32,195 bases of DNA from CAYJXJ01 sp964374095 (GTDB lineage Bacteria; Elusimicrobiota; Elusimicrobia; UBA1565; UBA9628). Each line of letters begins with the position of its first letter. Position 1 is the first letter of the stretch. This document shows, piece after piece, positions 1 to 8,500 of this stretch. Made by a program: the position numbers and the translations under genes. Below the pieces are notes generated by a model. That model was not told the origin of the DNA, made no database searches, and saw only the letters and a program-made list of their open reading frames with translations. The DNA lies in assembly GCA_964374095.1 (NCBI GenBank), contig CAYJXJ010000033.1, positions 1-32,195 on the forward strand, read 5' to 3'.

Positions 1-1844
1 TCGTGGCCCGTGTTCATGGCCTGCAGCATGTCGAGGGCCTCGGCGCCGCGGCACTCGCCGACCACGATCCGGTCGGGGCGCATGCGCAGGCAGTTTTTCA
101 CGAGATCCCGTATGGTGATCTCGCCCTTTCCTTCGATGTTGGCCGGGCGGCTTTCCAACCGCACCCAGTGTTCGGCGAGAAGCCGCAGTTCCGCGGTGTC
201 CTCCACGGTGACGATTCTCTCGTCTCCAGGAATAAAATTAGACAGCATGTTCAGAAAGGTCGTTTTGCCCGTTCCGGTCCCGCCGGAGATGATGATGTTC
301 TTCTTGACGATGACGGCGTTCTGGAGGAACTCGATCATCTCGGGGGTGCAGGCCCCGAATCCGACCAATTGCGTGTGGGTGAAGGGCTTGGCGGAGAAGC
401 GCCGTATGGTCAGGGTCGGCCCGGAGACCGCCAGGGGCGCGATGATGGCGTTGACGCGGGAACCGTCCTTGAGCCGGGCGTCGACCAAGGGAACCGATTC
501 GTCGATGCGCCGTCCCACCGGCGCGACGATGCGCTTGATCACCTGGATGACCTGCTCGTCGTTGCGGAAGCGCAAGGGAAGGAGCACGAGCCGCCCCTTC
601 TGCTCGATGTAGATCTTGTCGAAGGCGTTGACCATGATCTCGTTGACGGTCGGATCCCGGAGCAGCGCCTGCAGGGGCCCCAACCCCAGGATCTCATCGA
701 CGAGCTCGCCGATGAACTGCTCCCGCTGCGCGCGGCTCAGGGTCAGGTTCGCTTCGCGCTGAAGGAGGTTCTCGATGATGCCGCTCACCCGGCTCCGGTT
801 ATCCTCATTCTGCTTGGGATCCTCCGAAATCCGGATGCGCTCGGTCTCCATGGCCGACACCACGGACTTGTGCATCCGCGTCTTGAGCTCGTCCCAAAAA
901 TCGGGCAAGGGTCCGGTGGTGGCGGTCGTGGGGACGGCCTTGGCCTCCGAGGCGGCGCCTCGCTCCTTGGCGGCGCCGGAAGGCTTCCAAAGGAAATCGG
1001 CGCCCTGCTGGATCTCCTCGTAGTCCCCGGTCGAGTCCCAGCGCTTGACGGTGGGCTTGAGGTCATAGGTCCGCTGGAGAAGGAAGCGCAGGGTCTTGAC
1101 CCATTCCGCCTGGAGATTTTCGACGACGAGGATCTTCTGGGTGTTGGCGTACTCCGGGATCAAGTCCTCCCAAGGCATGTAGGCGAGCACCTTGCGGTTG
1201 ATGTTCTCGAAGAAGCGGTTGACCTCCTTGGGGGCCAGCGCCCCGGGAAGATTCGCCTGGTTGATCACGATCTCGAAGCGTTCCAGGGGGAAATGCAGGG
1301 CCTTGTATTCCTGGAAGAGCAAGTAGGTCGCCTCGAAATACGCCCGCTGCGGCAGACAGACCCAATAGATGAGGTCGGCCAAGTCGAAGGAGAAGACCTG
1401 CATCGGGAAGAACGGGTCCACGTCGATGAAGAGATCGTACGATTCGGCGAGGGCCCCCAATATGCTCACGATCGTTTGGGGCGTCAGATTGAGGACATCC
1501 TGGCGCTTCTCCCCCAGCGGGAGGAGTCCGACCCCATAGGAGGTGATCGGGATCCGGCCCCGCAAAAGCCGCCCGATGCCGGTGTTGGACTCCCCCAAGA
1601 GCGGCACCATGCTCGCCACGGTCGGCGGTCGATTGAGCCCGAGGAGAAACGACAAGTCCGTCCGGCACAACGGATCCATCTGGACGACGACCACTTTCCT
1701 GTTCTGGCTCCCGGCCCACGCGAGAGCGAGGTTGATGGCGATGGTGCTCTTGCCCGCGCCTTCTTTCGGGCCCGAGAAAACCACGACCCGGCAGGGCTCG
1801 CGGACCCTGCCGGCCTCCGTCTCCGGCGGCGGCGTCTCGTTCAT
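1..1844 (-). CDS. CpaE-CpaF fusion: MinD-like ATPase joined to Tad pilus secretion ATPase (3' end off the window)
   Basis: One uninterrupted frame runs from the ATG at 1844 to the window edge, at least 614 codons. Residues about 18-280 are a ParA/MinD-type ATPase as in CpaE: the deviant Walker A GPKEGAGKST has the signature lysine K26 and the P-loop lysine K31. A linker of about 40 residues rich in A, T, K and P follows. From about residue 315 the protein is a TadA/CpaF hexameric ATPase, with RRIDESVPLVDARLKDGSR, Walker A SGGTGTGKTT (K527), and RMRPDRIVVGECRG with the catalytic glutamate at E597. CpaF powers assembly of Flp pili at the inner membrane; CpaE localises the machine. They are normally separate genes. 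I translated the junction codon by codon and found no stop or frame change. The start overlaps the secretin stop as ATGA. CpaE's usual N-terminal receiver-like domain is absent. The rest of CpaF, and probably TadB/TadC, should lie left of position 1. Confidence 0.92.
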   Translation of the reverse strand, partial: MNETPPPETEAGRVREPCRVVVFSGPKEGAGKSTIAINLALAWAGSQNRKVVVVQMDPLCRTDLSFLLGLNRPPTVASMVPLLGESNTGIGRLLRGRIPITSYGVGLLPLGEKRQDVLNLTPQTIVSILGALAESYDLFIDVDPFFPMQVFSFDLADLIYWVCLPQRAYFEATYLLFQEYKALHFPLERFEIVINQANLPGALAPKEVNRFFENINRKVLAYMPWEDLIPEYANTQKILVVENLQAEWVKTLRFLLQRTYDLKPTVKRWDSTGDYEEIQQGADFLWKPSGAAKERGAASEAKAVPTTATTGPLPDFWDELKTRMHKSVVSAMETERIRISEDPKQNEDNRSRVSGIIENLLQREANLTLSRAQREQFIGELVDEILGLGPLQALLRDPTVNEIMVNAFDKIYIEQKGRLVLLPLRFRNDEQVIQVIKRIVAPVGRRIDESVPLVDARLKDGSRVNAIIAPLAVSGPTLTIRRFSAKPFTHTQLVGFGACTPEMIEFLQNAVIVKKNIIISGGTGTGKTTFLNMLSNFIPGDERIVTVEDTAELRLLAEHWVRLESRPANIEGKGEITIRDLVKNCLRMRPDRIVVGECRGAEALDMLQAMNTGH

Positions 1845-2593
1845 TTGACGATTTCCATGGTGATGAACAGGAAGAGGGATTTCTGCTCCTCGATCACGTT
1901 GGTGTTGGTGAAGAGCAGGCCCAAAAGCGGGATCCGGCCGAGGTAGGGGATGCGGGTCTTGGTGATATTCTTCGAGCTGGACTTGAGGCCCCCGATCACC
2001 AAGGTCTCGCCGCTCTTGATCTCGACCGAAGTCTGGACCTGCCTCGTGGTGATCGAAGGCACGGAGGTGTTTCCCACCGTCACGGGCTTGGAGAAATCCG
2101 GATTGGAGACTTCCAATTGGGCCTCGGCCCGAATCGTGTCTTTCTTATTGGGATTGATCACCGGCAGCACGTTGAGGATGACGCCGAACTTCTTGAATTC
2201 GACGCCGACCCCCTGGTTGTTCGTCACCGGATAGGGCTGATCGCCGCCCACCACGAAGTTGGCCTGGGAGCCGGCCTGGACGATGACCTTGGGATTGGAC
2301 AGGAGCTGGGCCTTCCCCTCGGTTTCCAGCATCCGCAGCGAGGTCTGCAGGGCGGTCCGTCGCGCGAAATCACCGATGGTGTATATTCCCGGGATCGTCT
2401 CCTCGGCGAACGTTATCCCGGTCTGAAGAGGCCCCCAGACGAAGCCTTGGTCCTTGGCGACCGAGCCCGAAATCTCCACGATGTCCGCCGATATGGCCAC
2501 GAGAGAATCCTCCGCCTGACTCCACGCCTTCGGGCCGGCGCACAGCGCCAGCCCGAACATCATCAAGAAACTCCTCATCAGTTGCCTATCCAT
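1841..2593 (-). CDS. Short CpaC/RcpA-type secretin for the Tad pilus
   Basis: The 250-aa protein has an N-terminal signal peptide ending near AWSQA and then little more than a secretin core. The hallmarks are GSQANFVVGGDQPYPV, the stretch VGVEFKKFGVILNVLPVI, and near the C-terminus VEIKSGETLVIGGL followed by IPYLGRIPLLGLLF. In the family these form the outer-membrane beta-barrel gate. Typical CpaC proteins are about 450-500 aa, with BON and N-domains in front; here those are nearly absent. It sits between cpaB and the ATPase fusion in a Tad operon and overlaps the latter by 4 nt, so the pilus role is well supported. How so short a secretin spans the periplasm is unclear; another protein may supply the missing domains. 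Confidence 0.88.
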   Translation of the reverse strand: MDRQLMRSFLMMFGLALCAGPKAWSQAEDSLVAISADIVEISGSVAKDQGFVWGPLQTGITFAEETIPGIYTIGDFARRTALQTSLRMLETEGKAQLLSNPKVIVQAGSQANFVVGGDQPYPVTNNQGVGVEFKKFGVILNVLPVINPNKKDTIRAEAQLEVSNPDFSKPVTVGNTSVPSITTRQVQTSVEIKSGETLVIGGLKSSSKNITKTRIPYLGRIPLLGLLFTNTNVIEEQKSLFLFITMEIVK

Positions 2594-2617
2594 GTTGCCG
2601 TACCGGTGTCCCGCCGA

Positions 2618-3376
2618 CTAGTTCTTAAATAGTTTCCTGAAACTCGCCATCTCCATCGGATGCATTTCAATGTCCCCCAGCCCCCGCATGATGACCGTCG
2701 TGTCTCCCTGCTTGACGGCCAACGCCAAATACTGAGCCTCGTTGGGGTTGAGGGCCAGGCTCACGACCGACTTTTCGGAGAATGCCGCGACCTTGGATTC
2801 CTTCTCCTCCTTGCCCTTGAACTGCTTGGCGCTCATTCCCATCCCCATGTCCGTGCCGACGGCGATGACGAGGACGTTTTGAAGGATCGTGGCGGTGACC
2901 TTTTCCTTCCTGTTGTCCGCCATCTGGGCATCGAACGTGACGAGGACGTCGACGCGGTCTCCCGGCTTGATCAGGGCCTTGAGCTCGGGCTCGATGCCGA
3001 GCACCGCCCCGCGGTATCCGGGAGGAATCTTGACGCTCAAACCCGCTTCCGGCGACATCGGGATCAAGGCGGATTGGCTCATCTGGTTGCCCTTCGGAAT
3101 CCGGACTTTCGACACCAGATTGGCGATGAGCTTGATATCCGAAGGCGATCTGACCTCAAAGGCGTCCTGTTCCATGTACTTGCGGGGGATGGGGACGACC
3201 TCGACCATCTCCTCCTTGATCACCGTGCGCTCGGGGACATCCACGCGCGCCACCAAAACCTGCCCCATCTCGAACGCCCCGCTGAGGGCGCGCTCCTTCG
3301 AGCTGAGGACCATCAGGTAGAAGATGGCCGCGCCCATCGCCAGCACCATCGGAACCAGCACCCCTTTTCTTTCCAT
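2618..3376 (-). CDS. cpaB: Flp pilus assembly protein CpaB (RcpC-like)
   Basis: The 252-aa protein starts with one membrane segment (VLVPMVLAMGAAIFYLMVL), then a SAF domain around residues 38-105 (VLVARVDVPERTVIKEEMVE, later RIPKGNQMSQSALI), and the CpaB/RcpC C-terminal module with GYRGAVLGIEPELKALIKPG and DRVDVLVTF. CpaB is a periplasmic, inner-membrane-anchored partner of the Tad secretin and may connect it to peptidoglycan or the inner-membrane platform. Length is normal for the family. It lies between the TadE-like gene and the secretin gene, 24 nt upstream of the latter. No clear Shine-Dalgarno site precedes its ATG; a GC-rich hairpin (3400-3434) lies just upstream. Confidence 0.9.
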   Translation of the reverse strand: MERKGVLVPMVLAMGAAIFYLMVLSSKERALSGAFEMGQVLVARVDVPERTVIKEEMVEVVPIPRKYMEQDAFEVRSPSDIKLIANLVSKVRIPKGNQMSQSALIPMSPEAGLSVKIPPGYRGAVLGIEPELKALIKPGDRVDVLVTFDAQMADNRKEKVTATILQNVLVIAVGTDMGMGMSAKQFKGKEEKESKVAAFSEKSVVSLALNPNEAQYLALAVKQGDTTVIMRGLGDIEMHPMEMASFRKLFKN

Positions 3377-3399
3377 TAGAATGAAACCCCGGCCGCCGC

Positions 3400-3434
3400 C
3401 CCCGCGGGCAATGCCCGCCCTAGGGCCCGCGGGG
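3400..3434 (-). other. Intercistronic hairpin with two alternative stems
   Basis: Two 10-bp arms (3400-3409 and 3425-3434) are perfectly complementary. A competing 6-bp stem with a 3-nt loop forms from 3404-3409 and 3413-3418 using the same left arm. No T-tract follows on the minus strand, so it does not look like a full terminator. It lies between the TadE-like gene and cpaB in the same transcript and could act as an mRNA-processing or stability element. Function is inferred only. Confidence 0.45.
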
Positions 3435-3455
3435 ACGATTCGCCGCCGCTCATCG

Positions 3456-3995
3456 TCATTTGAACAGGGGCTGCTCGATGGGCATGCGCATGGTGATCTG
3501 AACCAAGCGTTTGCCCGTGCCCGGGGGCTTGGAGAGGGCGAAATTCGTGATCGGAAAGATCAGGGGAATGGGATACTCGGTGGTCAGGATCAAGTCGTTG
3601 GCGAAGACCTCGGCCTGAGGATCGTAGACGGTCGGCTCGGCCGCGGCGTTGACCACCCGCGCCGCTTGGACGATCCGCTTGAGATAATCCTCCAGCGCGC
3701 CCTTGCTGATGTTCATGGCCCCCTTCCCCCCCTTGGGGGCCGAAATCAGCGATCCGTAACGCGCGGTTTCGTACGTGGCATGGTTGATGATAATGGTATG
3801 GAAGGCCATGTTCCCCAACTCCAGGATGAGAAACACCAACGTCAGGAAGACCGGCAGGACGAGGAGCATCTCGACGATGACCTGGCCCACCCGTGATCGT
3901 GGAAGGCCGGGGCCGCACGCCGGCCGCCGTTGGGCAACGGCGTGCCTCCGGCACCTCGGCCCTGCCGGGCCCTCCCGGCCCTCCGGCTCGGTCAT
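3456..3995 (-). CDS. TadE-like pseudopilin
   Basis: This encodes 179 aa from the ATG at 3995, which is preceded by a good GGAGGT Shine-Dalgarno five nt upstream; a longer frame from 4034 has no such site. After about 34 residues comes the TadE signature RVGQVIVEMLLVLPVFLTLV, with a glutamate near the start of a hydrophobic helix as in pseudopilins. A periplasmic domain of about 120 aa follows. TadE-like proteins are minor pilins of the Tad system, processed by the prepilin peptidase. The pre-helix leader is longer than usual and rich in R, G and P, so the true start could be later. Position between the Flp pilins and cpaB fits the assignment. Confidence 0.82.
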   Translation of the reverse strand: MTEPEGREGPAGPRCRRHAVAQRRPACGPGLPRSRVGQVIVEMLLVLPVFLTLVFLILELGNMAFHTIIINHATYETARYGSLISAPKGGKGAMNISKGALEDYLKRIVQAARVVNAAAEPTVYDPQAEVFANDLILTTEYPIPLIFPITNFALSKPPGTGKRLVQITMRMPIEQPLFK

Positions 3996-4073
3996 TGGCG
4001 ACCTCCGCGGCCGCGCGCACGCCGCCTCGCCCACTCCCCGTGGACGACCCGCGGCCGTGACCGCGCGAACCGG

Positions 4074-4292
4074 CTATTGTCCCAGGCTGCCGGCGGCCTT
4101 GCCGATCATCTCCTGGATCTGCTGAAACAGCTGGGGCATGTACTTTTTCAGGGCGACTCCCGCTACGAGAACCACGCCCACGACCACCGTCAGCATCAGG
4201 AGATACTCCACGGTGTTCTGACCCCGCCGATTCTGCATCCAGTTGGCAAGCCGGACCTGCGCCTCGATCAGTTTGTCTCTCATTACGTTCAT
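4074..4292 (-). CDS. Flp-type major pilin
   Basis: The 72-aa protein carries a class III prepilin motif: RRG followed by QNTVEYLLMLTVVVGVVLVA, with glutamate and tyrosine at +5 and +6 after the predicted cut, then a 20-residue hydrophobic helix and a short amphipathic tail. This is the expected structural subunit of the Tad pilus. AAGGAG lies 2 nt before the first ATG (4292) and 11 nt before an in-frame ATG at 4283, so the start may be residue 4 (MRDKLIEAQ). It is the second gene of the operon, 54 nt after the 53-aa pilin-like gene. Confidence 0.9.
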   Translation of the reverse strand: MNVMRDKLIEAQVRLANWMQNRRGQNTVEYLLMLTVVVGVVLVAGVALKKYMPQLFQQIQEMIGKAAGSLGQ

Positions 4293-4346
4293 CTCTCCTT
4301 AATATGAGTCTTCCGCTGGAATCGGCCGGCCCCGGCGGACCGGACG

Positions 4347-4508
4347 CTAGTCGTACATCATCAGAATCTTGGTGCCGGCCTGTATGAAGAGCTTCCGGAC
4401 CTCCCCATGGAGAAATCCATAAAGACCGACGAAGAAGGTGACGAGGACCAAGGTCGCGAGCAGATACTCGATGGTCGCCTGGCCCCGCCGGCCCCGCCCC
4501 CTCTTCAT
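4347..4508 (-). CDS. Small Flp-like pilin, 53 aa
   Basis: Reading from the ATG at 4508 to a TAG at 4347-4349 gives 53 residues with a second class III prepilin signature: MKRGRGRRG, then QATIEYLLATLVLVTFFVGL, with glutamate at +5 and tyrosine at +6 of the predicted mature protein, and a short tail ending LMMYD. It is easily missed because of its size. It is the first gene after the operon promoter, whose -10 hexamer ends 6 nt before the ATG, so the message may be leaderless. It could be a minor pilin or an alternative Flp subunit; similarity to the 72-aa pilin is confined to the signal region and helix. Confidence 0.82.
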   Translation of the reverse strand: MKRGRGRRGQATIEYLLATLVLVTFFVGLYGFLHGEVRKLFIQAGTKILMMYD

Positions 4509-4514
4509 ATCCTG

Positions 4515-4543
4515 AGTGTAACACCCGGTCCCCCCTATGTCAA
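4515..4543 (-). promoter_or_regulatory. Promoter of the Tad pilus operon, predicted leaderless
   Basis: TTGACA (4538-4543), a 17-bp spacer and TACACT (4515-4520) make a near-consensus sigma70-type promoter reading left. Six nt separate the -10 from the ATG at 4508, which puts the expected transcription start on the start codon. Confidence 0.7.
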
Positions 4544-4552
4544 GACTGGCAC

Positions 4553-4576
4553 GATAAAGAAAGTGTTAAAAACACC
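4553..4576 (-). terminator. Possible weak terminator after the PorV-like gene
   Basis: On the minus strand AAGGTGTT and AACACTT pair with one bulged base around a short T loop, followed by a T-rich stretch. It lies between the stop at 4577 and the pilus promoter, where a terminator is expected. The stem is short and AT-rich. Confidence 0.35.
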
Positions 4577-5557
4577 TTAAAATTTGACCTTGAGCGACGC
4601 CTGGTTCACGCTCCCCAGGGCTCCCGCGGGAACAAACGCGTAATCCAGCGTCAAGCCGTAGCCGAAAGCCCGCGATGTGTAGACCCCCAGTCCGAAGGTC
4701 AGCCCCGTCGATCGTTCCAGATTGATGTTCTTCAGGGCCGGGTTGTAGCTGAATCCCGTGTGATCCGCGGAATAATAGCCGATGCGGACGGCCAACTGCC
4801 CGACCTCCAAGTATTCCTCGGGCAGTTGAAATTCCGCCCCCAGGCCCACGCGGGCGCCGTCGTCGGACGCCTTGTTGACTTCGAAACTCGCGCTGACGAA
4901 GTCGCCCAATTTCAGGGCGGCTCCGAGCCTATTGACTTGGGCGACGTTGTTCTTGCTCGAACCGAAGTTCTGGGCGGAAAAACCCAACGCTAACGTGTTG
5001 TTGGGCTTGAGGATGATCCCCAGATCCCCGACCATCGTGTCATGCACCGATCCCGCGATGTCCTCATGAATGGCGCGCAGTCCCGCGCCCAAGAAGAGCT
5101 TTTCGTACCAGAAGGAGCGCCCCAACCCGATGGTGGCGAAGCCGTGCCGGACGATGAGATTCTGGTTGTTGAGAGGAGTTCCATTCCCATCACGCGCGTC
5201 GATGCCCGCCTCGGCGCCGTCGACGCTCAAGTAGCCGAAGTTCGCGCCCCAAACCGTGCGGCCCATGGGATGGGCGTAGCCGAAGTAGAGAGGCGACCCG
5301 ATGTTCTGGACGTAGCTGAGCCACGAGTACGATAACTCCTTCTGCTGGGTGACCGCCAAGCCCGCCTGGTTCCACGTCAGCGAGTCGGCCCCCTCGGCCA
5401 AGGCGACGTAGGAGCGCCCCAGCGACACCGCGCGCGCGGACCCCTGGCCGATCTTCATGAAGGAGCCGCCCCCGGTGCCCGCGGTCGCCTCCACGGCGCG
5501 GGCCTCCCGGGCGAACAGGGCCGCCGACAACGCCGCCAATGCCCGGAGTCTTCTCAT
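4577..5557 (-). CDS. PorV/UPF0164-type outer-membrane barrel protein
   Basis: This encodes 326 aa from the ATG at 5557, which overlaps the stop of the upstream gene as ATGA; the open frame continues further upstream but that part is antisense-like and rejected. A short signal peptide (MRRLRALAALSAALFAREARA) precedes the family N-terminus, SARAVSLGRSYVALAEGADS and then LTWNQAGLA, the same pattern as the gaRaigmGgAfvAvaddasalywNPAgLa motif of PorV/UPF0164 proteins. The rest alternates short polar turns and amphipathic strands and ends in KVKF, a typical barrel terminus. In Bacteroidota PorV is the shuttle/attachment factor of the type IX secretion system; in other phyla the role of the family is not settled. 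Its partner upstream has a type IX-like C-terminal domain. Confidence 0.82.
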   Translation of the reverse strand: MRRLRALAALSAALFAREARAVEATAGTGGGSFMKIGQGSARAVSLGRSYVALAEGADSLTWNQAGLAVTQQKELSYSWLSYVQNIGSPLYFGYAHPMGRTVWGANFGYLSVDGAEAGIDARDGNGTPLNNQNLIVRHGFATIGLGRSFWYEKLFLGAGLRAIHEDIAGSVHDTMVGDLGIILKPNNTLALGFSAQNFGSSKNNVAQVNRLGAALKLGDFVSASFEVNKASDDGARVGLGAEFQLPEEYLEVGQLAVRIGYYSADHTGFSYNPALKNINLERSTGLTFGLGVYTSRAFGYGLTLDYAFVPAGALGSVNQASLKVKF

Positions 5558-8500
5558 GGTATCAACAACTTCTTGACGACCTGCAGGACATTGCGCCCGC
5601 CGATGGTCTCCTCGATGCGTATCACGGCGTAGTAGAGGCCGCGGCCCACGGGGCGGCCGGACTGGTTCACCTTGGCCCAATCGAAGGCCACGTGGGTGTC
5701 GAAGGTTTTCTCTCCGAAATCCTTGTCGAGGACCAGCTCTCCGGAAATATTATAGAGCTTGAGGAGGACCTTTCCCTGTATGGGCGCGTAGATGTTGAAG
5801 CGCGCCGTCGGGTTCTTCAGGGGGTTGGGGTAGACGAAGGTGTTGGTCACGAAGGCCCCATAGACGTCCACGGCCCCGTTGCGCGCCACGGGGATATCGT
5901 CGATGATCCTGTCCACGGCGAGCGCCGAGGCGTTGAGAATGTTGCCGGTCAACGGGTCGATCGCCGCCGAATCGGTGGAGGCGACCAATTTGAACCGATA
6001 GGTGCCGTCGGGGACCAGGGCTTGCCGCAAGTCCGTCCCATCCCAGGACTTCTCCAGCAGGGTCCGGGCGGGCTGGGCCTCCACGATTCTCTTGACCAGC
6101 GAGAGCGACTCCGGCGGCGAGGGATTCCCGGCGGAGTCGAAGATCGTCCCGGGTCGGAATATTTTCAACGAGATGCGCATCGGCTCCGAGATCTGGAACG
6201 ATATCCCCGCGCTCGGGGTGTCCTGGCGTATGGGCGAGACCGCCACATCGTAGATCCTCAGCGGCTCGTAGGTGATGGTGAGCTGGCTGGTCGAGCCCGA
6301 TGACAGGACGGAGGCCAGATCCTCGGCTGAAGCGCGGACATTGTAGAACCCCGGCCTCGGGAAATTCCCCCTGTCGTCGCGGCCGTCCCACGTATCCTGC
6401 AGCAGAACGCCGGCGTCGCGCACGGCCCCGGCGACCACGGTCCTGACCACCGTCGAGGGCAGCGTGGCCGTGAGGATCTGGATCGTCACGGAGGACTGCC
6501 TATTGAGCCCGTACTCCACGGTGAAGGGGTGGAGTTGTATGGTGTTGGAGGAATTGAAGAGGACCGGGATCTCGGGCTTGACCGCGAAACTCGTGAACAC
6601 GATGGCGCCGCGGGCGACGCTCACGCTTCCGAATATGCGGTCCGTGGGGAAGACCTTGCCCCCGCCCGTCGACGTGACCGGACTCGTCGATTCGGCGGTC
6701 AGGGTGAAGACGTAGTTCCCGTCCGGCACGAACAGGCCGTTGGCGTCCCGGCCGTCCCAGAACTCGGTGTAGCGCTGACGCCCCACGCGCAAGCCCTTGA
6801 AGGTGATCACGGGGGCGGTCGCCTGGCCGTCCTTGACGATCTGCAGACAGCCCGCCGCCGGCGTGATGGAGCCGCAGGGCGGCCACGTCGCGGAACTGGC
6901 CACGATCTGGGTGCCCGGATGGTAGATGTTCCAGGCGAAATTCATGGTCTGGGTGAGCTGATAGGTCAGGGTGACGACGTCGGAGGCTCCTCCCAGCAAC
7001 GGCGTCGTGAACACATCCGTGATGCGGAACAGATTCACGGGGAAAATCGCCGTCGTGGTGGAGACCTTGGCCGGGAAGACCGGATCGGCGGCGGTCAGTT
7101 CGATCAAATAGGCTCCGGACGACACCAGCAGCCCGTTGTCGCCCACGCCGTCGGACCACGTTTCCTGGTTGCCGAAGAGTCCCGGGCGCAGTTCATTCTT
7201 GACCAGGGTGCGGACGAGATTCTTTCCCGAGGCGTCGAAGACGCGCACGTTCACGGTGCCCTCGCGCGACAGGGTGTAGCGGAAGAAGAAGGGATTGATC
7301 CCGGCCACGGGCGGGCTCGAGCCCACGACGCTCGAGGAGGGGGTGATCTGGGTCACGCCGACGTGGCCGCGGAGGATGGGGAGGAATCCCGTCTTGGCGA
7401 TCGAGGTCCAGATGCGCTTGTCCGCCGCCGACCCGCCGAAGGCGAAACCGTTCTGAGAGGCGAGGGCGGCATAGATGACGAACACGTAGTCGCCGTCGGG
7501 CATGAATTCGCCGAGATCGTTCTTGCCGTCCCAGAAGCTCACCACGTCGGTCCGCGAATTTTTCTGCTCGATGATGCGGCGCAGGGGCGTCACCGCGGCC
7601 CCCGCGCAATTGTCGAGGCGCGGCGAGAAGTCCTTGGGGGGGAGATTCAGATTCGCCGCCTGATCCAGCGCGGTGTCGTTGACGCGGTTCAAGGCATTGT
7701 TGCAGAACTGGATATTCGGGGGGTAAATGTCGATGAAAGTCGTCGCGGGTTCGGTCAGGACGTAGGTGAGCACCGCCAACGACGTGGAGCCGCCGAGCAG
7801 GGGCAGCACGCGGATGTCGGTCACGTGCAGGGGATCGAGGCCGATCTGACGGGTGGTCTGCCAGGAGAGGTCGCGTCCGTATTGATCTTGAGTGTAGGCC
7901 TGCAGGGTGGCCAGGTAGAGGCCCGGGGGCACGAGGTCGGCGTTGTCGGCGCGGCCGTTCCAGGAGTCCCCGTTCAAGAGGGTTCCTTTCGGAGTCCCTT
8001 CCCCGGAACGCGGACGGCCGGGGACGAGGCGGCGCACCGGTGCCGTCAGATTCGTGGAGTCGAGGATGTTGATGAACATCGTCGCGTCCTTGGACAGCCG
8101 GTAGGTGATGTTGTAAGGCTGGGCCGATACGCCGGTGAAGCGGCCCACCACCGTGGTCGAGGCCTGCATGACGTGGATGTTGGTCACATCGATGGTCAAG
8201 GGACGCTGCGGGACGACGTTCCCATCGACGTCGAGCGTGTTGCCGGAGGGGTAGGAACGCTCCGCCGTGATCGTGATATTGCCGGACGTGCTGGATTGGA
8301 TCTGGGTCTTGGCCCGCATGCGAAAGCCATAGGTCCCGTTGGTCTTTCCCAGCTCGCCCTGGATGTTGACCGCGCCGTCGAATAGGACGCAGGCGGGCGG
8401 GAGTATGCTCGTCGTATTGTTGGTCAGGCTCCCCGCGTTGTCGATGAAGTAGGACCGAATGGGGGGGGTGGAGCCCGCGTCGTTCTGGTTCGAGCCGTCC

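Noticed and set aside
3..1946. Plus-strand open frame of 647 codons
   Set aside because: It is the shadow of the CpaE-CpaF fusion and the end of the secretin gene. The minus frame has full ATPase motifs; the plus translation is rich in R, G, D, H and has no recognisable domain.
3376..4524. Minus-strand frame of 382 codons over the pilin genes
   Set aside because: It overlaps the TadE-like and both pilin genes in another frame and has arginine/glycine-rich, non-protein-like composition.
6529..8385. Plus-strand open frame of 618 codons
   Set aside because: It is antisense to the Ig-repeat gene, whose repeated motifs and signal peptide are convincing. Long antisense frames are expected at this GC content.
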